64,000 nt of DNA from Massilia sp. TS11. GTDB taxonomy: Bacteria > Pseudomonadota > Gammaproteobacteria > Burkholderiales > Burkholderiaceae_D. Each line of letters begins with the position of its first letter. Positions within the stretch are counted from its first letter, which is position 1. Made by a program: the position numbers and the translations under genes. The notes below the pieces were generated by a model. It saw only the letters and a program-made list of their open reading frames with translations, was not told the origin of the DNA and did no database searches. Positions 19,258 through 30,640 of the stretch are shown here, in pieces. The stretch covers positions 124,001 to 188,000 of the forward strand of contig NZ_JAKLTS010000008.1 in assembly GCF_022012445.1 (NCBI RefSeq), given 5' to 3'.

Positions 19258-19908
19258 TCATTCATTATAGACGTTCGCCGATTGCGCTGCGCGCAGCTGC
19301 CCTTTTTCGAGCAGGCGCGCCTCGAGCGCACTGACGCTGGCGCCGTCCGGCAGGTCCAGCTTGCCCTCACAGCGGGCGACTGCCGCCGATTTTAGGTCGC
19401 AGCCAGGGAATTTCAACACTCCTGACGGTGTGGTTAATGCCAGTTCCACGCTCGGCACGGCTTTCTTGTTACCCTGGGTAACAAAAAACCGGTAACGCAA
19501 CTGCTTGCCGTCCATCACCGCGCGCAGCCGGTGAATCGCGGGTTTGCCCTTCTCCAGCGGCAGATGCACGGCCAGGGCATCGAGGTCCTCGTTCAGGCGG
19601 GCCAGCTCGGCTTCGAGCGGCTTGAGGCGCGCGCCCGCCGCTTCGGCCGCCTTCAGTTTGGCGCTTGCGGCCTGCTGCGCCTGTTCGTATTCGGCCTGCA
19701 GGCGCGTCAGTTCGGCGCGCGCGGCGGCCAGCTGCTGCTCGCTGCTGGCGGCGGCCGGCTTCGGCGCCGCGCTCGTGGCCGCGCTGATGCGCTTGCCGAG
19801 GTCGATGCCCCACATCACCAGGTAGACCAGCAGGCCGAGCGCGGCCAGCACGATCACGGCGCGGGCGGCGAGCAGCGGCAGCTTGCCGCCTGTCCAGCGG
19901 ATGCGCAT
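19258..19908 (-). CDS. Membrane-anchored coiled-coil protein, DUF6776-like
   Basis: 216 residues. One membrane segment (about 13-33), a long Ala/Glu/Gln coiled coil (about 55-110), and a C-terminal globular part with [21 protein letters not shown] and two cysteines ([16 protein letters not shown] region). The type matches what I recall as DUF6776, found between argC and erpA in Burkholderiales; function unknown. Its ATG directly follows the argC stop (argC begins its last codon at 19909), so it is probably coupled to argC. Confidence 0.75.
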   Translation of the reverse strand: MRIRWTGGKLPLLAARAVIVLAALGLLVYLVMWGIDLGKRISAATSAAPKPAAASSEQQLAAARAELTRLQAEYEQAQQAASAKLKAAEAAGARLKPLEAELARLNEDLDALAVHLPLEKGKPAIHRLRAVMDGKQLRYRFFVTQGNKKAVPSVELALTTPSGVLKFPGCDLKSAAVARCEGKLDLPDGASVSALEARLLEKGQLRAAQSANVYNE

Positions 19909-20940
19909 TCAGGGCAGCAGGGCGATGTGCTGCAGGCCCAGGGTTTCCTCGAGGCCGAACATCAGGTTCATGCACTGCACGGCCTGGCCGGACGCGCCCT
20001 TGACCAGATTGTCCTGCACCACGAGGATGATCAGCATCTGGCCGTGGCGATGCAGGGCCAGGCGCAGCATATTCGAGCCACGCGTCGAGCGCGTTTCCGG
20101 ATGGGCGCCCCAGGGCATCACATCGACGAAGGCGGCATCGCGGTACTGATGCTCGAACAGGGCCTGGATCTCGGCATTGCTGATGTCGCGCGTCAGGCGC
20201 GCATACAGGGTCGAATGCATGCCGCGGATCATCGGCGTCAGATGAGGCGTGAAGATCAGGTTGACCGGCTGCTGGGTGTAGCGCTGCAGCTGGGCCACGG
20301 TCTCCGGCGTGTGGCGGTGGCCGGGCACGCCATAGGCCTTGAAGTTGTCGCTGGCCTCGGAGAACAGGGTGCCGATTTCGGCCTTGCGGCCGGCGCCCGA
20401 GACGCCCGATTTGCAGTCAGCAATCAGGCTGCCCGCATCGATCAGATCGGCCGCCAGCAGCGGCTGGAAGCCCAGCTGCATGGTGGTCGGGTAGCAGCCC
20501 GGATTGGCGATCAGGCGCGCGCCCTTGATCGCTTCACGGTTCAGCTCGGGCAGGCCGTACACGGCCTCGGCCAGCAGCTCCGGGCAGGTGTGGGGAATCT
20601 TGTACCACTGTTCGAACGTGGCCTGGTCCTGGATGCGGAAGTCGGCAGCCAGGTCGATCACCTTGACGCCGGCGGCCAGCAGTTCGGGCGCCTGGGCCAT
20701 CGCCACGCCATGCGGGGTGGCGAAGAAGACCACGTCGCATTGTTTCAGATCGGCCTTTTCGGGGGCCGAGAAAGCCAGGGGCACGCGGCCGCGCAGCGAC
20801 GGGTACATGTCGGCCACGGGCAGGCCGTCTTCCTTGCGCGAGGTAATGGCCGTCAGCTCTGCCTGCGGGTGCGCCGCGAGCAGGCGCAACAGTTCCACGC
20901 CCGTGTAACCGGTGCCGCCAACAATACCAACCTTGATCAT
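19909..20940 (-). CDS. argC: N-acetyl-gamma-glutamyl-phosphate reductase
   Basis: 343 residues, type 1 ArgC. NADPH-binding [18 protein letters not shown] at the N-terminus, catalytic Cys 149 in ANPGCYPTT, and GHRHTPE with the active-site His. It carries out the third step of arginine synthesis. It is preceded by the rpsI terminator, so it likely has its own promoter in the 119 bp between 20941 and 21059, where I see no strong hexamers. Confidence 0.97.
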   Translation of the reverse strand: MIKVGIVGGTGYTGVELLRLLAAHPQAELTAITSRKEDGLPVADMYPSLRGRVPLAFSAPEKADLKQCDVVFFATPHGVAMAQAPELLAAGVKVIDLAADFRIQDQATFEQWYKIPHTCPELLAEAVYGLPELNREAIKGARLIANPGCYPTTMQLGFQPLLAADLIDAGSLIADCKSGVSGAGRKAEIGTLFSEASDNFKAYGVPGHRHTPETVAQLQRYTQQPVNLIFTPHLTPMIRGMHSTLYARLTRDISNAEIQALFEHQYRDAAFVDVMPWGAHPETRSTRGSNMLRLALHRHGQMLIILVVQDNLVKGASGQAVQCMNLMFGLEETLGLQHIALLP

Positions 20941-21013
20941 GAAGTGCTCCTGAACGCGTAAAAATGAAGGGGACGCCTATTTTAAGGCAAATTGCTGCGC
21001 CGCTCCCAAAGAC

Positions 21014-21039
21014 AAAAAAGCCGCCCGCAGGCGGCTTTT
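21014..21039 (-). terminator. Intrinsic terminator of rplM-rpsI
   Basis: On the minus strand: stem GCCGCC / GGCGGC (21020-21035) with a 4-nt loop followed by U6. It lies 21 nt after the rpsI stop. The opposite strand also has T4, so it is weakly bidirectional, but no plus-strand gene ends here. Confidence 0.88.
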
Positions 21040-21059
21040 CCTGGCAGAACCAGAAACGA

Positions 21060-21452
21060 TTAACGCTTCGAGAACTGCTTGGCGCGGCGTGCTTTGCGCA
21101 GACCGACCTTTTTACGCTCGACTTCACGGGCGTCGCGGGTAACGAAGCCAGCGCGGGCCAGATCGCCCTTCAGGCCCGAATCATAGTCGATCAGGGCGCG
21201 GGTGATGCCGTGGCGCACAGCACCGGCCTGGCCCGACTCACCACCACCGTGGACGTTGACTTTGATGTCGAACTTTTCGGTGTTGCCGGTCAGTTCCAGC
21301 GGCTGACGGATGACCATCAGGCCGGTTTCGCGCGAGAAGTACTCGTTGGCGGGTTTGCCGTTCACGATGATCAGGCCGGTGCCGGCCTTGATGAACACGC
21401 GAGCAACGGCGCTTTTGCGACGGCCAGTGCCGTAGTTGTAATTACCAATCAT
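21060..21452 (-). CDS. rpsI: 30S ribosomal protein S9
   Basis: 130 residues, standard length. Begins [20 protein letters not shown] and ends with the basic tail [17 protein letters not shown] that reaches the P-site tRNA in the 30S subunit. It is the second gene of the rplM-rpsI operon, 9 nt after rplM. Confidence 0.99.
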   Translation of the reverse strand: MIGNYNYGTGRRKSAVARVFIKAGTGLIIVNGKPANEYFSRETGLMVIRQPLELTGNTEKFDIKVNVHGGGESGQAGAVRHGITRALIDYDSGLKGDLARAGFVTRDAREVERKKVGLRKARRAKQFSKR

Positions 21453-21461
21453 GACGGCTCC

Positions 21462-21890
21462 TTAGATCTCGAGGGCTTTCGGCTGCTGGGCGGTGTGCGG
21501 GTGCGAACCTTCAGCGTACACTTTCAGCTTCTTGATCATGGCGTAGCCCAGCGGGCCTTTCGGCAGCATGCCTTTGACGGCTTTTTCCAGGGCGCGGCCC
21601 GGGAAACGCTGTTGCATTTTCAGGAAGTTGGTTTCGTAGATACCGCCCGGGTAGCCCGAGTGACGGTAGTACTTCTTGTCGTTGGCTTTGGTGCCGGTCA
21701 CGCGCAGTTTGCCAGCGTTGACGACGACGATGTAGTCACCCGTATCGACGTGCGGGGTGAATTCGGGCTTATGCTTGCCGCGCAGACGGCGTGCCACTTC
21801 GCTGGCGACACGGCCGAGGACTTTGTCCGTCGCGTCAATCACAAACCATTCGCGCTGGACTTCATGGCCCTTAGCGGAAAAAGTTTTCAT
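21462..21890 (-). CDS. rplM: 50S ribosomal protein L13
   Basis: 142 residues, standard length, starting [20 protein letters not shown] with the [22 protein letters not shown] block typical of L13. AGGA lies 8 nt upstream of the ATG. Strong promoter and leader hairpin upstream on the minus strand (21932-22024). In E. coli L13 represses its own operon through the leader; whether that holds here is inference. Confidence 0.99.
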   Translation of the reverse strand: MKTFSAKGHEVQREWFVIDATDKVLGRVASEVARRLRGKHKPEFTPHVDTGDYIVVVNAGKLRVTGTKANDKKYYRHSGYPGGIYETNFLKMQQRFPGRALEKAVKGMLPKGPLGYAMIKKLKVYAEGSHPHTAQQPKALEI

Positions 21891-21931
21891 GATTGCATCC
21901 TAATCAAAATAAGCGCTCAATGCGTGGAGGT

Positions 21932-21951
21932 TCCGCTGGAACAACAGCGGA
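21932..21951 (-). promoter_or_regulatory. Stem-loop in the rplM leader
   Basis: Perfect 7-bp stem TCCGCTG / CAGCGGA with a 6-nt loop in the roughly 100-nt leader between the promoter and rplM. It is a possible binding site for L13 autoregulation; no sequence comparison was possible. Confidence 0.4.
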
Positions 21952-21994
21952 CGCTGCCTTGTTATCTCTTTCCTGAGCGTACGGAAAGCCCACA

Positions 21995-22024
21995 AGTATA
22001 GCGCGCTTCGGCTGGCATGGTCAA
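21995..22024 (-). promoter_or_regulatory. Sigma-70 promoter of rplM-rpsI
   Basis: On the minus strand: -35 TTGACC (22024-22019), 18-bp spacer, -10 TATACT (22000-21995). Five of six bases match consensus in each box. Expected transcription start is near 21988, giving a leader of about 98 nt. Confidence 0.8.
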
Positions 22025-22046
22025 GCCTGCCTGTGGGCTGTGGTGA

Positions 22047-22075
22047 TTGACCTTTACACATTGTCAATCTACTAT
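22047..22075 (+). promoter_or_regulatory. Sigma-70 promoter of the S33 peptidase / NatAB operon
   Basis: -35 TTGACC (22047-22052), 17-bp spacer, -10 TACTAT (22070-22075). Expected start is near 22082, about 23 nt before the GTG start. It lies back-to-back with the rplM promoter, whose -35 boxes are only 22 bp apart. Confidence 0.7.
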
Positions 22076-22104
22076 GGCCGGGCTTTTGATTCAGGAGACT
22101 ATTC

Positions 22105-23538
22105 GTGACACCTGCGCGCTTCCTGCTATTGGCCGCCTTCTGGCTGGCCGCCCCCCTGGCCCAGGCCGGCCCGGCCGCCCAACTGGGCAAGGCCTGCCAC
22201 CTGCCCGGGACCGAAGACACGCTGCGCTGCCTGCAAGTGGCCGTGCCGCGCGACTATACCGGCGCGGCCGCCGGCCAGCTTCAGCTGCACATCACCATCG
22301 CCCCGGCCTACCGCGAGGCCAGCCGTCCCGATCCGCTGTTCGTGCTGGCCGGCGGCCCCGGCCAGGCCGGCAGCGACATCGTCAGCGTGATCAACAGCGC
22401 CTTTCGCGCCGTGCGCGCCACGCGCGACATCATCCTGATCGACCAGCGCGGCACCGGCCTGTCCGGCAAGCTCGACTGTCCGAACCTGCCCGACGAGGAC
22501 CGCCTGAGCGAAGGCGCGGCCGAAGCCCAGCTCATGCAGTGCGTGAAAAGCACGACCCAGTCGCTGGCGCCCTACACGACAGCGAATGCGGCGCGCGACA
22601 TCGAGCAGGTGCGCAAGGCCCTCGGCTACGGCCCCATCAATCTGTGGGGCGGCTCGTACGGCACCCGCCTGGCCCAGGCCTATGCGCGCGCCTTCCCCAG
22701 CGCCGTGCGCAGCCTGGTGCTGGACGGCGTGGCCCCGCCCGAGCAGGTGATTCCGGCCGGCGGCCACGACGCCCAGGCCGCGCTCGACAAACTGTTCGCC
22801 CAATGCGCGGCCGACAAGGAATGCGCGCGCGCCTTCCCCAATCTGAAGAGTGAATTCAGCGCCCTGCTCGAGCGCGCGGCCAGCGGCAAGCTGCAGGTCA
22901 GCCTGAACGATCCGCGCACGGCCGCGCCGCTGAGCCTGAACATCAGCACGCGCCGCCTGATCGGCACCGTGCAGAACGTGCTGTACGCGCCGCTCGACGC
23001 GCGCCGCCTGCCCTTCCTGATCCACAGCGCCTACCAGGGCAACTGGGCGCCCTTCGTGGCGCGCTCGAATGCCGCCTACGACTTCTCGACCGAGGGCGGG
23101 ATGGCCGGCCTGCTGCACTTCGCCATCGTCTGCAGCGAAGACCTGCCGCGCCTGAGCCCGGCCCTGCTGGCCGAGGACAGCGCCGGCTCCTTCTACACGG
23201 CCGAGGCGATCACGCGCCTGCGCCCCTACTGCGCCGAGCTCAAGCTGCCGCCGCCGGCCACCCTGGCCAGCGACCCGATCGCGGCGCCGGTGCTGATGTT
23301 CTCGGGCGGGCTCGACCCGGTGACGCCGCCGCGCCGCGCCGAAGCGGCCGGCCGCCACATGCAGAAGGTCCAGCACCTGATCGTCGAGAACGCCGGGCAT
23401 GGCGTGTCCAACCTCGGCTGCGCGCCGCGCCTGATCCGCGAATTTCTCGACAGCCCCGGCCTGATCAAGGACCCGAGCTGCCTGAACAAGATCGCCGCCC
23501 AGCCCTTCCAGACCGGCAGCGCCGGCCCCAAACCCTGA
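22105..23538 (+). CDS. Secreted S33-family alpha/beta hydrolase (tripeptidyl aminopeptidase-like)
   Basis: 477 residues. Signal peptide 1-21 (AQA-GP), then an alpha/beta-hydrolase fold: oxyanion block LAGGPGQAGS (81-90), DQRGTGLS, nucleophile S184 in GGSYGT, acid D404 in SGGLDPVTPP, and His 432 in NAGHGVS. The GGGPG-like, DQRGxGxS and late TPP motifs fit peptidase family S33 (proline iminopeptidase / tripeptidyl aminopeptidase type). Several cysteines suggest periplasmic disulfides. The GTG start at 22105 has AGGAG 8 nt upstream. An ABC exporter follows after 11 nt, so the three genes are likely one transcript. Confidence 0.9.
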   Translation: MTPARFLLLAAFWLAAPLAQAGPAAQLGKACHLPGTEDTLRCLQVAVPRDYTGAAAGQLQLHITIAPAYREASRPDPLFVLAGGPGQAGSDIVSVINSAFRAVRATRDIILIDQRGTGLSGKLDCPNLPDEDRLSEGAAEAQLMQCVKSTTQSLAPYTTANAARDIEQVRKALGYGPINLWGGSYGTRLAQAYARAFPSAVRSLVLDGVAPPEQVIPAGGHDAQAALDKLFAQCAADKECARAFPNLKSEFSALLERAASGKLQVSLNDPRTAAPLSLNISTRRLIGTVQNVLYAPLDARRLPFLIHSAYQGNWAPFVARSNAAYDFSTEGGMAGLLHFAIVCSEDLPRLSPALLAEDSAGSFYTAEAITRLRPYCAELKLPPPATLASDPIAAPVLMFSGGLDPVTPPRRAEAAGRHMQKVQHLIVENAGHGVSNLGCAPRLIREFLDSPGLIKDPSCLNKIAAQPFQTGSAGPKP

Positions 23539-23549
23539 GCGAGGCCCGC

Positions 23550-24280
<731 letters not shown>

Positions 24281-24284
<4 letters not shown>

Positions 24285-25465
24285 AACCGAAATTCCTGAT
24301 CGTCTACCTCAAGGAAATCAAAGAGGCCCTGCGCGACCGCCGCACCCTGACCATGCTGGCCATGTTCGTGCTCATGTATCCGATGCTGGTCGGCTTCCTG
24401 CTGCAAAAGCAGATCAGTGAAACGCTCAAGCCGAAGAACGAGGGCATCAGCCTGACGGTGATCCACGGCCAGCAGGCGCCCACGCTGATGGGCCTGCTGG
24501 CCCAAAGGAATATGAACGTCAAGGACAGCGGCCCGCTCGACGACGCCGCGATCAGCGAGCTGCTGAGCCGGCGCGAGACCGTGGCCGTGCTCAAGCTGCA
24601 TGAGAAATATGGCGAGCAGTACGCCAGCATGCGTCCGGCCCAGCTCGAGCTCTGGTACGACTCGGCCTCGGACAACAACGGCAAGCGCCAGAAAGTCGAG
24701 GACGTGCTGCGCGAATACAGCAACACCGTGGCCGGGGCGCGCCTGCTGGCCCATGGCGTCTCGCCCGTGATCCTGCAGCCGGTGCGCGTGCAGCGCTACG
24801 ACACGGCGACCAATGCCTCGCGCTCGGCGACGATGTTCAAGAGCCTGCTGGCGATGTTCCTGCTGCCGGCCTTCATCTTCTGCATCAGCACGGCGATCGA
24901 CGCCACCGCCGGCGAGCGCGAGCGCCGTTCGCTCGAAGTGCTGATCGCCCAGCCGACCGGGCCGGGCGCCATCATCGGCGGCAAATGGCTGGCCGCGGCC
25001 TCGCTGTCGGTGATCGGCCTGGCGCTCGAACTGGGTCTGGCCCACGTGGTGCTGAAGACCCTGGCGCTGGAGGAGCTCGGCATGTCCTGGCGCGTGTCCG
25101 AGCTGACCATGGCCGGCGCGATCCTGGTCTGCATCCCGCTGTGCCTGATGGCCGCCTCCCTGCAGATCGTGATGGCGATGAATGCCAAGACCTTCAAGGA
25201 GGCCCAGACCACGGTCAGCCTGGTGACCCTGGTGCCCTTCCTGCCCCTGTTCGTGGTGCCGATGCTGAACCTGCCGCCGGGCCTGTGGCAATACGCGGTG
25301 CCGGTGATGGCCAACCAGTCGCTGCTGACCGAGCTGGCCAAGGGCAGCGAGGTCGGCCTGCTGCCGGTCGTGCTGACGGCCGGCGTGCCGCTGCTGCTGA
25401 GCCTGCTCTGCTATGGTCTGGCCGTGTGGCGCCTGCGCAGCGAGAAATACGTTTTGTCGGTATGA
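24281..25465 (+). CDS. ABC-2 type exporter permease (NatB-like)
   Basis: 394 residues. First membrane helix about 22-42 (TLTMLAMFVLMYPMLVGFLL), a large extracytoplasmic region (about 45-185) and five C-terminal helices from about residue 188. TAGERERRSLEVLIAQPTGP after the second helix is the coupling-helix motif of NatB/ABC-2 permeases. It starts inside the ATPase stop codon (ATGA overlap), proving coupling. The upstream ATG at 24206 belongs to another frame's shadow; 24281 matches the family start. Substrate unknown. Confidence 0.92.
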
Positions 25466-25494
25466 TTTTGCTTCCCACGCAATAAGGAAACACC

Positions 25495-25917
25495 ATGGAA
25501 GTCAAAGTCAGCTGGAACGGCCCGAGCGGCATGAGTTTCCGGGCCCAGACCGGGTCCGGCCATATGGTCAGCATGGATGGGGCGCCCGAGGGCGGCGGCC
25601 ACAATCTGGCGCCGCGCCCGATGGAGATGGTGCTGCTCGGCACCGGCGGCTGTACGGCCTACGACGTGGTGCTGATTCTCAAGCGCGGGCGCGAGGATGT
25701 GCGCGGCTGCGAGGTCACGCTCAAGGCCGAGCGTGCCGAGAGCGATCCCAAGGTCTTCACCCAGATCCACTTCCACTTCATCGTCACGGGCAAGGACCTG
25801 AAGCCGGCCGCAGTCGAGCGCGCGGTCGCGCTCTCGCACGACAAATACTGCAGCGCCTCGATCATGCTGGCCAAGACCGCCACGATCACCCACTCGTTCG
25901 AGATCGTCGACGCCTGA
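25495..25917 (+). CDS. OsmC/YhfA family protein
   Basis: 140 residues. OsmC-fold protein with the two conserved cysteines C53 (GTGGCTAYDV) and C119 (DKYCSAS), which form the redox-active pair in thiol peroxidases of this family; the sequence is closer to the YhfA branch (SMDGAPEGGGHN; PMEMVLLGTGGC). Probably cytoplasmic, acting on organic hydroperoxides or a related electrophile, which is an inference. It follows NatB by 29 nt with AAGGAAA before the ATG. A palindrome doublet follows the stop. Confidence 0.92.
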   Translation: MEVKVSWNGPSGMSFRAQTGSGHMVSMDGAPEGGGHNLAPRPMEMVLLGTGGCTAYDVVLILKRGREDVRGCEVTLKAERAESDPKVFTQIHFHFIVTGKDLKPAAVERAVALSHDKYCSASIMLAKTATITHSFEIVDA

Positions 25918-25931
25918 ATTTCCACCCAAAC

Positions 25932-25987
25932 AAATCGGGGTCAGACCCCATTTATCCGGCTGGATAAATGGGGTCTGACCCCGATTT
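25932..25987. repeat. Inverted doublet of the GGGGTCAGACCCC palindrome (copies C1/C2)
   Basis: Two copies of the repeat in opposite orientation form a perfect 26-bp inverted repeat (25932-25957 / 25962-25987) with a 4-nt loop GGCT. Inner flanks read ATTTATCC / GGATAAAT; outer flanks carry CAAACAAAT on the left and ATTTTTCTGG on the right. It sits between the 3' ends of the convergent osmC-like and amidohydrolase genes, like copy A, and the right side supplies T5 on the plus strand. Probably terminates both transcripts. Confidence 0.88.
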
Positions 25988-26004
25988 TTCTGGTGGGTAC
26001 TGGC

Positions 26005-27588
<1,584 letters not shown>

Positions 27589-27606
27589 GGGCGGGCCTTT
27601 CGTGGT

Positions 27607-28251
27607 TTAGAGGTAGTAGGCGGTGCTGGTCATCACTTTGGCCATGGCCTGCATCAGGGCCTTGACCGGGGCGGGGGTGGCGCTGGCGCCCATATCCTGG
27701 GCCGTGTTCGCATGCACGACCTCGTCGTCGCGCATGACTTCGACGATCGCGCGCGACTTGGCGTCCTGGGCCGGCAACAGGTCGAGGTGGCTGTTCAGGT
27801 GGGCTTCGACCTGGCGCTCGGTCTCGACCACGAAGCCGAGGCTGGGCCCGTCGCCGAGCCTGGCCGCCACGCTGCCGATCGCATACGCGCCCGCATACCA
27901 GAGCGGATTGAGCAGGCTGGGGCGCGAACCGAGCTCCTTCAGGCGCTCGGCGGTCCAGGCCAGGTGGTCTTCTTCTTCCTTGCCGGCCTGGATGAACTGC
28001 TCGCGCAGCGCCGGGCTGCGCGCGAAGCGGGCCTGGGCGTTGTACAGGGCCTGGGCGCAGACTTCGCCGACATGGTTCACCCGCATCAGGCCGGCCGCAT
28101 GGCGCTGCTCCTGTTCGCTGAGGGCGGCGTCGTCGACGTGCAGGGCCGGGGTCGGGCGCGCCGCATGGGCGACGCCGGCCATCACGCGCAGCACGCCGTC
28201 GGCGCGCGTGATCAGGGCATCGAGGGGAGTCGTGTGTCGGGCAGGCAGCAT
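27607..28251 (-). CDS. coq7: 2-polyprenyl-3-methyl-6-methoxy-1,4-benzoquinone monooxygenase
   Basis: 214 residues. Diiron hydroxylase of ubiquinone synthesis. Both halves of the ferritin-like carboxylate site are visible: E63 (NHVGEVCAQ), E93xxH96 (EEEDHLAW), E145 ([12 protein letters not shown]) and E177xxH180 (DDEVVHAN). ATG 28251 gives the usual Coq7 N-terminus ([11 protein letters not shown]); the longer frame begins with TTG at 28275 and adds eight residues without support. The presence of Coq7 rather than UbiF fits betaproteobacteria. Confidence 0.95.
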   Translation of the reverse strand: MLPARHTTPLDALITRADGVLRVMAGVAHAARPTPALHVDDAALSEQEQRHAAGLMRVNHVGEVCAQALYNAQARFARSPALREQFIQAGKEEEDHLAWTAERLKELGSRPSLLNPLWYAGAYAIGSVAARLGDGPSLGFVVETERQVEAHLNSHLDLLPAQDAKSRAIVEVMRDDEVVHANTAQDMGASATPAPVKALMQAMAKVMTSTAYYL

Positions 28252-28307
28252 GATCAAACCGCTTTCATGTCTCAAATTCGCCCATTATAGGCGGGTACTG
28301 CCGGCGG

Positions 28308-28730
28308 TCAATGCTGCTTCTGGCGTTCGATCCATTCGGCCACGGGGCCGTCGACCTCGAGCTTGGAAATATTCTTGGCCACGCCCAGGTTCATCGCCAT
28401 CAGGAAGGGGATCAGGTCGGGGCTGACCTCGGGGCAATGGGTCTTGAAGGCGTTCAGGAAACGCTCGGACTCGATCACCGGCAGCACCTTGGCCCCGCTC
28501 ATCCATTGCAGGATCGAGGTGATCGAATGGCCCTTGCCCACGGTCTGGTAGATGAAACGGTTGAAGACCTTGTCGAGCGCCTTGAAGTCGATCGCTTGAT
28601 CGGTCATCAAGCCTGCCAAATAGTAAAGACCGAGGGCGACGCGGAAGAAGCCCATGGCCTCTTCGCGGTCGCGCCCGAGGCGCATCACGGCCAACACGTT
28701 CTGCTTGATCTGCACATCCATGTCGGACAT
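28308..28730 (-). CDS. Conserved-looking hypothetical protein, all-helical
   Basis: 140 residues, no signal peptide and no clear membrane helix. Mostly helical by eye: MGFFRVALGLYYLAGLMTDQ, then FKALDKVFNRFIYQTVG, KVLPVIESERFLNAFKTHCPE and a charged C-terminus ending AEWIERQKQH. Codon use and reading frame quality match the neighbours, so I take it as a real gene. I do not recognise the family. It lies 56 nt upstream of coq7 on the same strand and is divergent from a solute-binding-like gene; the 44-bp divergent gap must hold both promoters, and I see no clear hexamers. Confidence 0.7.
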   Translation of the reverse strand: MSDMDVQIKQNVLAVMRLGRDREEAMGFFRVALGLYYLAGLMTDQAIDFKALDKVFNRFIYQTVGKGHSITSILQWMSGAKVLPVIESERFLNAFKTHCPEVSPDLIPFLMAMNLGVAKNISKLEVDGPVAEWIERQKQH

Positions 28731-28774
28731 TATGGCGCAAGGGATCAGACCAACAAAATAAAAATTTCACGCTC

Positions 28775-29602
28775 ATGAATCGACTGCGCCGCCTGCTATT
28801 GGCGGCTCTGGCGGCCGCGCCGGCCGCCGCTGCGGCCGTGCGCCGTGTCCATTATCCGGCCCAGGACCTCGACAACCGCGCCAACCGCTACCCCCTGCAG
28901 CTGCTGCGGGCGGCCCTGGCGCGCGCCGGCGCGCATTATCAGCTGGCGCCCGTGCAGCGCATGCAGCAGGGCCGCGCCCTGGCCGAGATCGGCAGCGCGC
29001 GCGGCCCCGATGTGATCTGGAGCGCCACCAGCCAGGCGCGCGAGCGCAGCCTGCTGCCGATCCGCATTCCGCTCTACAAGGGCCTGATCGGCTGGCGTCT
29101 GCTGCTGGTGCGCAAGGACGATCTCGCGCGCTTCGCCAGCCTGGCGCCGGCCCAGCTGCGCGGCCTGCGCTGCGCTTCCGGCCACGACTGGCCCGACACC
29201 GACATCCTGGAACAGGGCGGCCTCCAGGTGGCGCGCGTGCGCGGCACCGACAGTATCCTGCGCCTGCTCGAGGACGGGCATATCGACTTCTTCCCGCGCT
29301 CGGCCGTCGAAATCTGGGACGAGGCGGCCGCCCATCCGCGCCTGGCCGTGGCCCCGCGCCTGGCCATCCATTACCCGCTGGCCAGCTATTTCTTCGTCCA
29401 CCGCGACGGCGAGCGCCTCGCCAGCGACCTGCGCACGGGCCTCGAAGCCCTGCTCCAGGATGGTAGCTTCGACAAGCTTTTCCAGGAGAACTTTGGCGAG
29501 CTGCTCAAGCAGGCGCGCCTGCAGGAACGCCAGATCCTGGAACTGAACAATCCGGACCTGCCGCCCCAGACCCCGCTGGCGCGGCGCGCGCTGTGGCTCT
29601 AG
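28775..29602 (+). CDS. Periplasmic solute-binding-like protein (SBP_bac_3 type)
   Basis: 275 residues. Signal peptide 1-21 (Ala-rich), then a two-lobed solute-binding-like fold: RVHYPAQDLDNRANRYPLQLLRAAL, GSARGPDVIWSATSQARE, IPLYKGLIGWRLLLVRKDDL, and the late NFGELLKQARL. No ABC amino-acid permease or ATPase adjoins it, so it may be a stand-alone sensor or an orphan receptor. It resembles the transporter substrate-binding-domain proteins, common in betaproteobacteria, that work without a transporter. Ligand unknown. 136 bp with two inverted repeats separate it from the next gene. Confidence 0.78.
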   Translation: MNRLRRLLLAALAAAPAAAAAVRRVHYPAQDLDNRANRYPLQLLRAALARAGAHYQLAPVQRMQQGRALAEIGSARGPDVIWSATSQARERSLLPIRIPLYKGLIGWRLLLVRKDDLARFASLAPAQLRGLRCASGHDWPDTDILEQGGLQVARVRGTDSILRLLEDGHIDFFPRSAVEIWDEAAAHPRLAVAPRLAIHYPLASYFFVHRDGERLASDLRTGLEALLQDGSFDKLFQENFGELLKQARLQERQILELNNPDLPPQTPLARRALWL

Positions 29603-29654
29603 TCCCCATACATACAGCTGCGGCCTGCCCTGGCGTGGTGCATTCCAGGGCGCC

Positions 29655-29678
29655 GTTCCTGCGGCCCGTCGCAGGAAC
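29655..29678. other. 9-bp perfect stem-loop upstream of the ABC ATPase
   Basis: GTTCCTGCG / CGCAGGAAC with a 6-nt loop, 53 nt after the solute-binding gene stop and 60 nt before the ABC ATPase start. No T-run follows, so it may be a weak terminator or an operator near the TACAAT hexamer at 29703-29708. A second, shorter inverted repeat (CCCTGG / CCAGGG) lies just upstream at about 29628-29650. Confidence 0.4.
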
Positions 29679-29702
29679 TGTCCGCGTTGGAACGACTTCG
29701 CC

Positions 29703-29708
29703 TACAAT
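29703..29708 (+). promoter_or_regulatory. Candidate -10 hexamer for the ABC/M1-peptidase operon
   Basis: TACAAT, 30 nt before the ATPase ATG. No good -35 is found at 16-18 bp; the preceding 9-bp inverted repeat covers that distance, so an activator or repressor may act there. Confidence 0.35.
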
Positions 29709-29737
29709 GCGAGCGTGAGAAATCCGGAGACTGATCC

Positions 29738-30640
29738 ATGGAACTACGCATCCGTAACTTGTCCAAGACCTACGCCAATGGCGTGGTGGCCCTGGACAAA
29801 GTCACGCTGACCATCCCGACCGGGATGTTCGGTTTGCTCGGCCCGAACGGCGCCGGCAAATCGACGCTGATGCGTACCCTGGCCACCTTGCAGGAATGCG
29901 ATGCCGGCTCGGTCTTCCTCGGCGATATCGATGTGCTCGACGAAAAAGACGCGGTGCGCCGCATGCTCGGCTACCTGCCCCAGGACTTCGGCGTCTACCC
30001 GAAGGTGACGGCCTATGAAATGCTCGAGCACTTCGCCGTGCTCAAGGGCCTGTCGCACCGGGCGCGCCGGCGCGAAGTGGTGGACGGCCTGCTGCAGCAG
30101 ACCAATCTGTGGGAAGTGCGCCACCAGCGCCTCGGCGGTTTTTCGGGCGGCATGCGCCAGCGCTTCGGCATCGCCCAGGCCCTGCTCGGCGACCCCAAGC
30201 TGATCATCGTCGACGAACCGACGGCCGGCCTCGACCCGCAGGAACGCGTGCGCTTTCATAATCTGCTGTCCGACATCAGCGAGGACAAGACCGTCATCCT
30301 GTCGACCCACATCGTGTCCGACGTGGCCGATCTGTGCGCCCAGATGGCGATCATCAACAAGGGCCATGTGCTGTTGTGCGGTAAGCCGCAGGAACTGATT
30401 TACGACATCGAAGAAAGCATCTGGGAGCGCTTCGTCACCAAGGCCGAGCTGCCCGACTTCCAGCGCCGCCATGCCGTGATCTCGACCCGCCTGCTGGCCG
30501 GGCGCACCCTGATCCGCGCCTACTCCGAGCAGGACCCGGGCGACGGCTTCTGCCCGGCCAAGGCCGATCTCGAGGACGTCTACTTCGCCACCATCGCCGG
30601 CCGCTACACGGCAGAAACCGACTGTCAGGAAGCGCGCTGA
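29738..30640 (+). CDS. ABC transporter ATP-binding protein
   Basis: 300 residues. Walker A GPNGAGKS at 35-42, Q-loop in [11 protein letters not shown], signature [16 protein letters not shown], Walker [14 protein letters not shown], switch His in STHIVSD. The C-terminal 70 residues are the extra domain usual for ABC-2 exporter ATPases. GGAG precedes the ATG. Its stop shares one base with the start of the permease/peptidase fusion (TGATG), so the two proteins are made in step and very likely form one complex. Confidence 0.95.
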   Translation: MELRIRNLSKTYANGVVALDKVTLTIPTGMFGLLGPNGAGKSTLMRTLATLQECDAGSVFLGDIDVLDEKDAVRRMLGYLPQDFGVYPKVTAYEMLEHFAVLKGLSHRARRREVVDGLLQQTNLWEVRHQRLGGFSGGMRQRFGIAQALLGDPKLIIVDEPTAGLDPQERVRFHNLLSDISEDKTVILSTHIVSDVADLCAQMAIINKGHVLLCGKPQELIYDIEESIWERFVTKAELPDFQRRHAVISTRLLAGRTLIRAYSEQDPGDGFCPAKADLEDVYFATIAGRYTAETDCQEAR

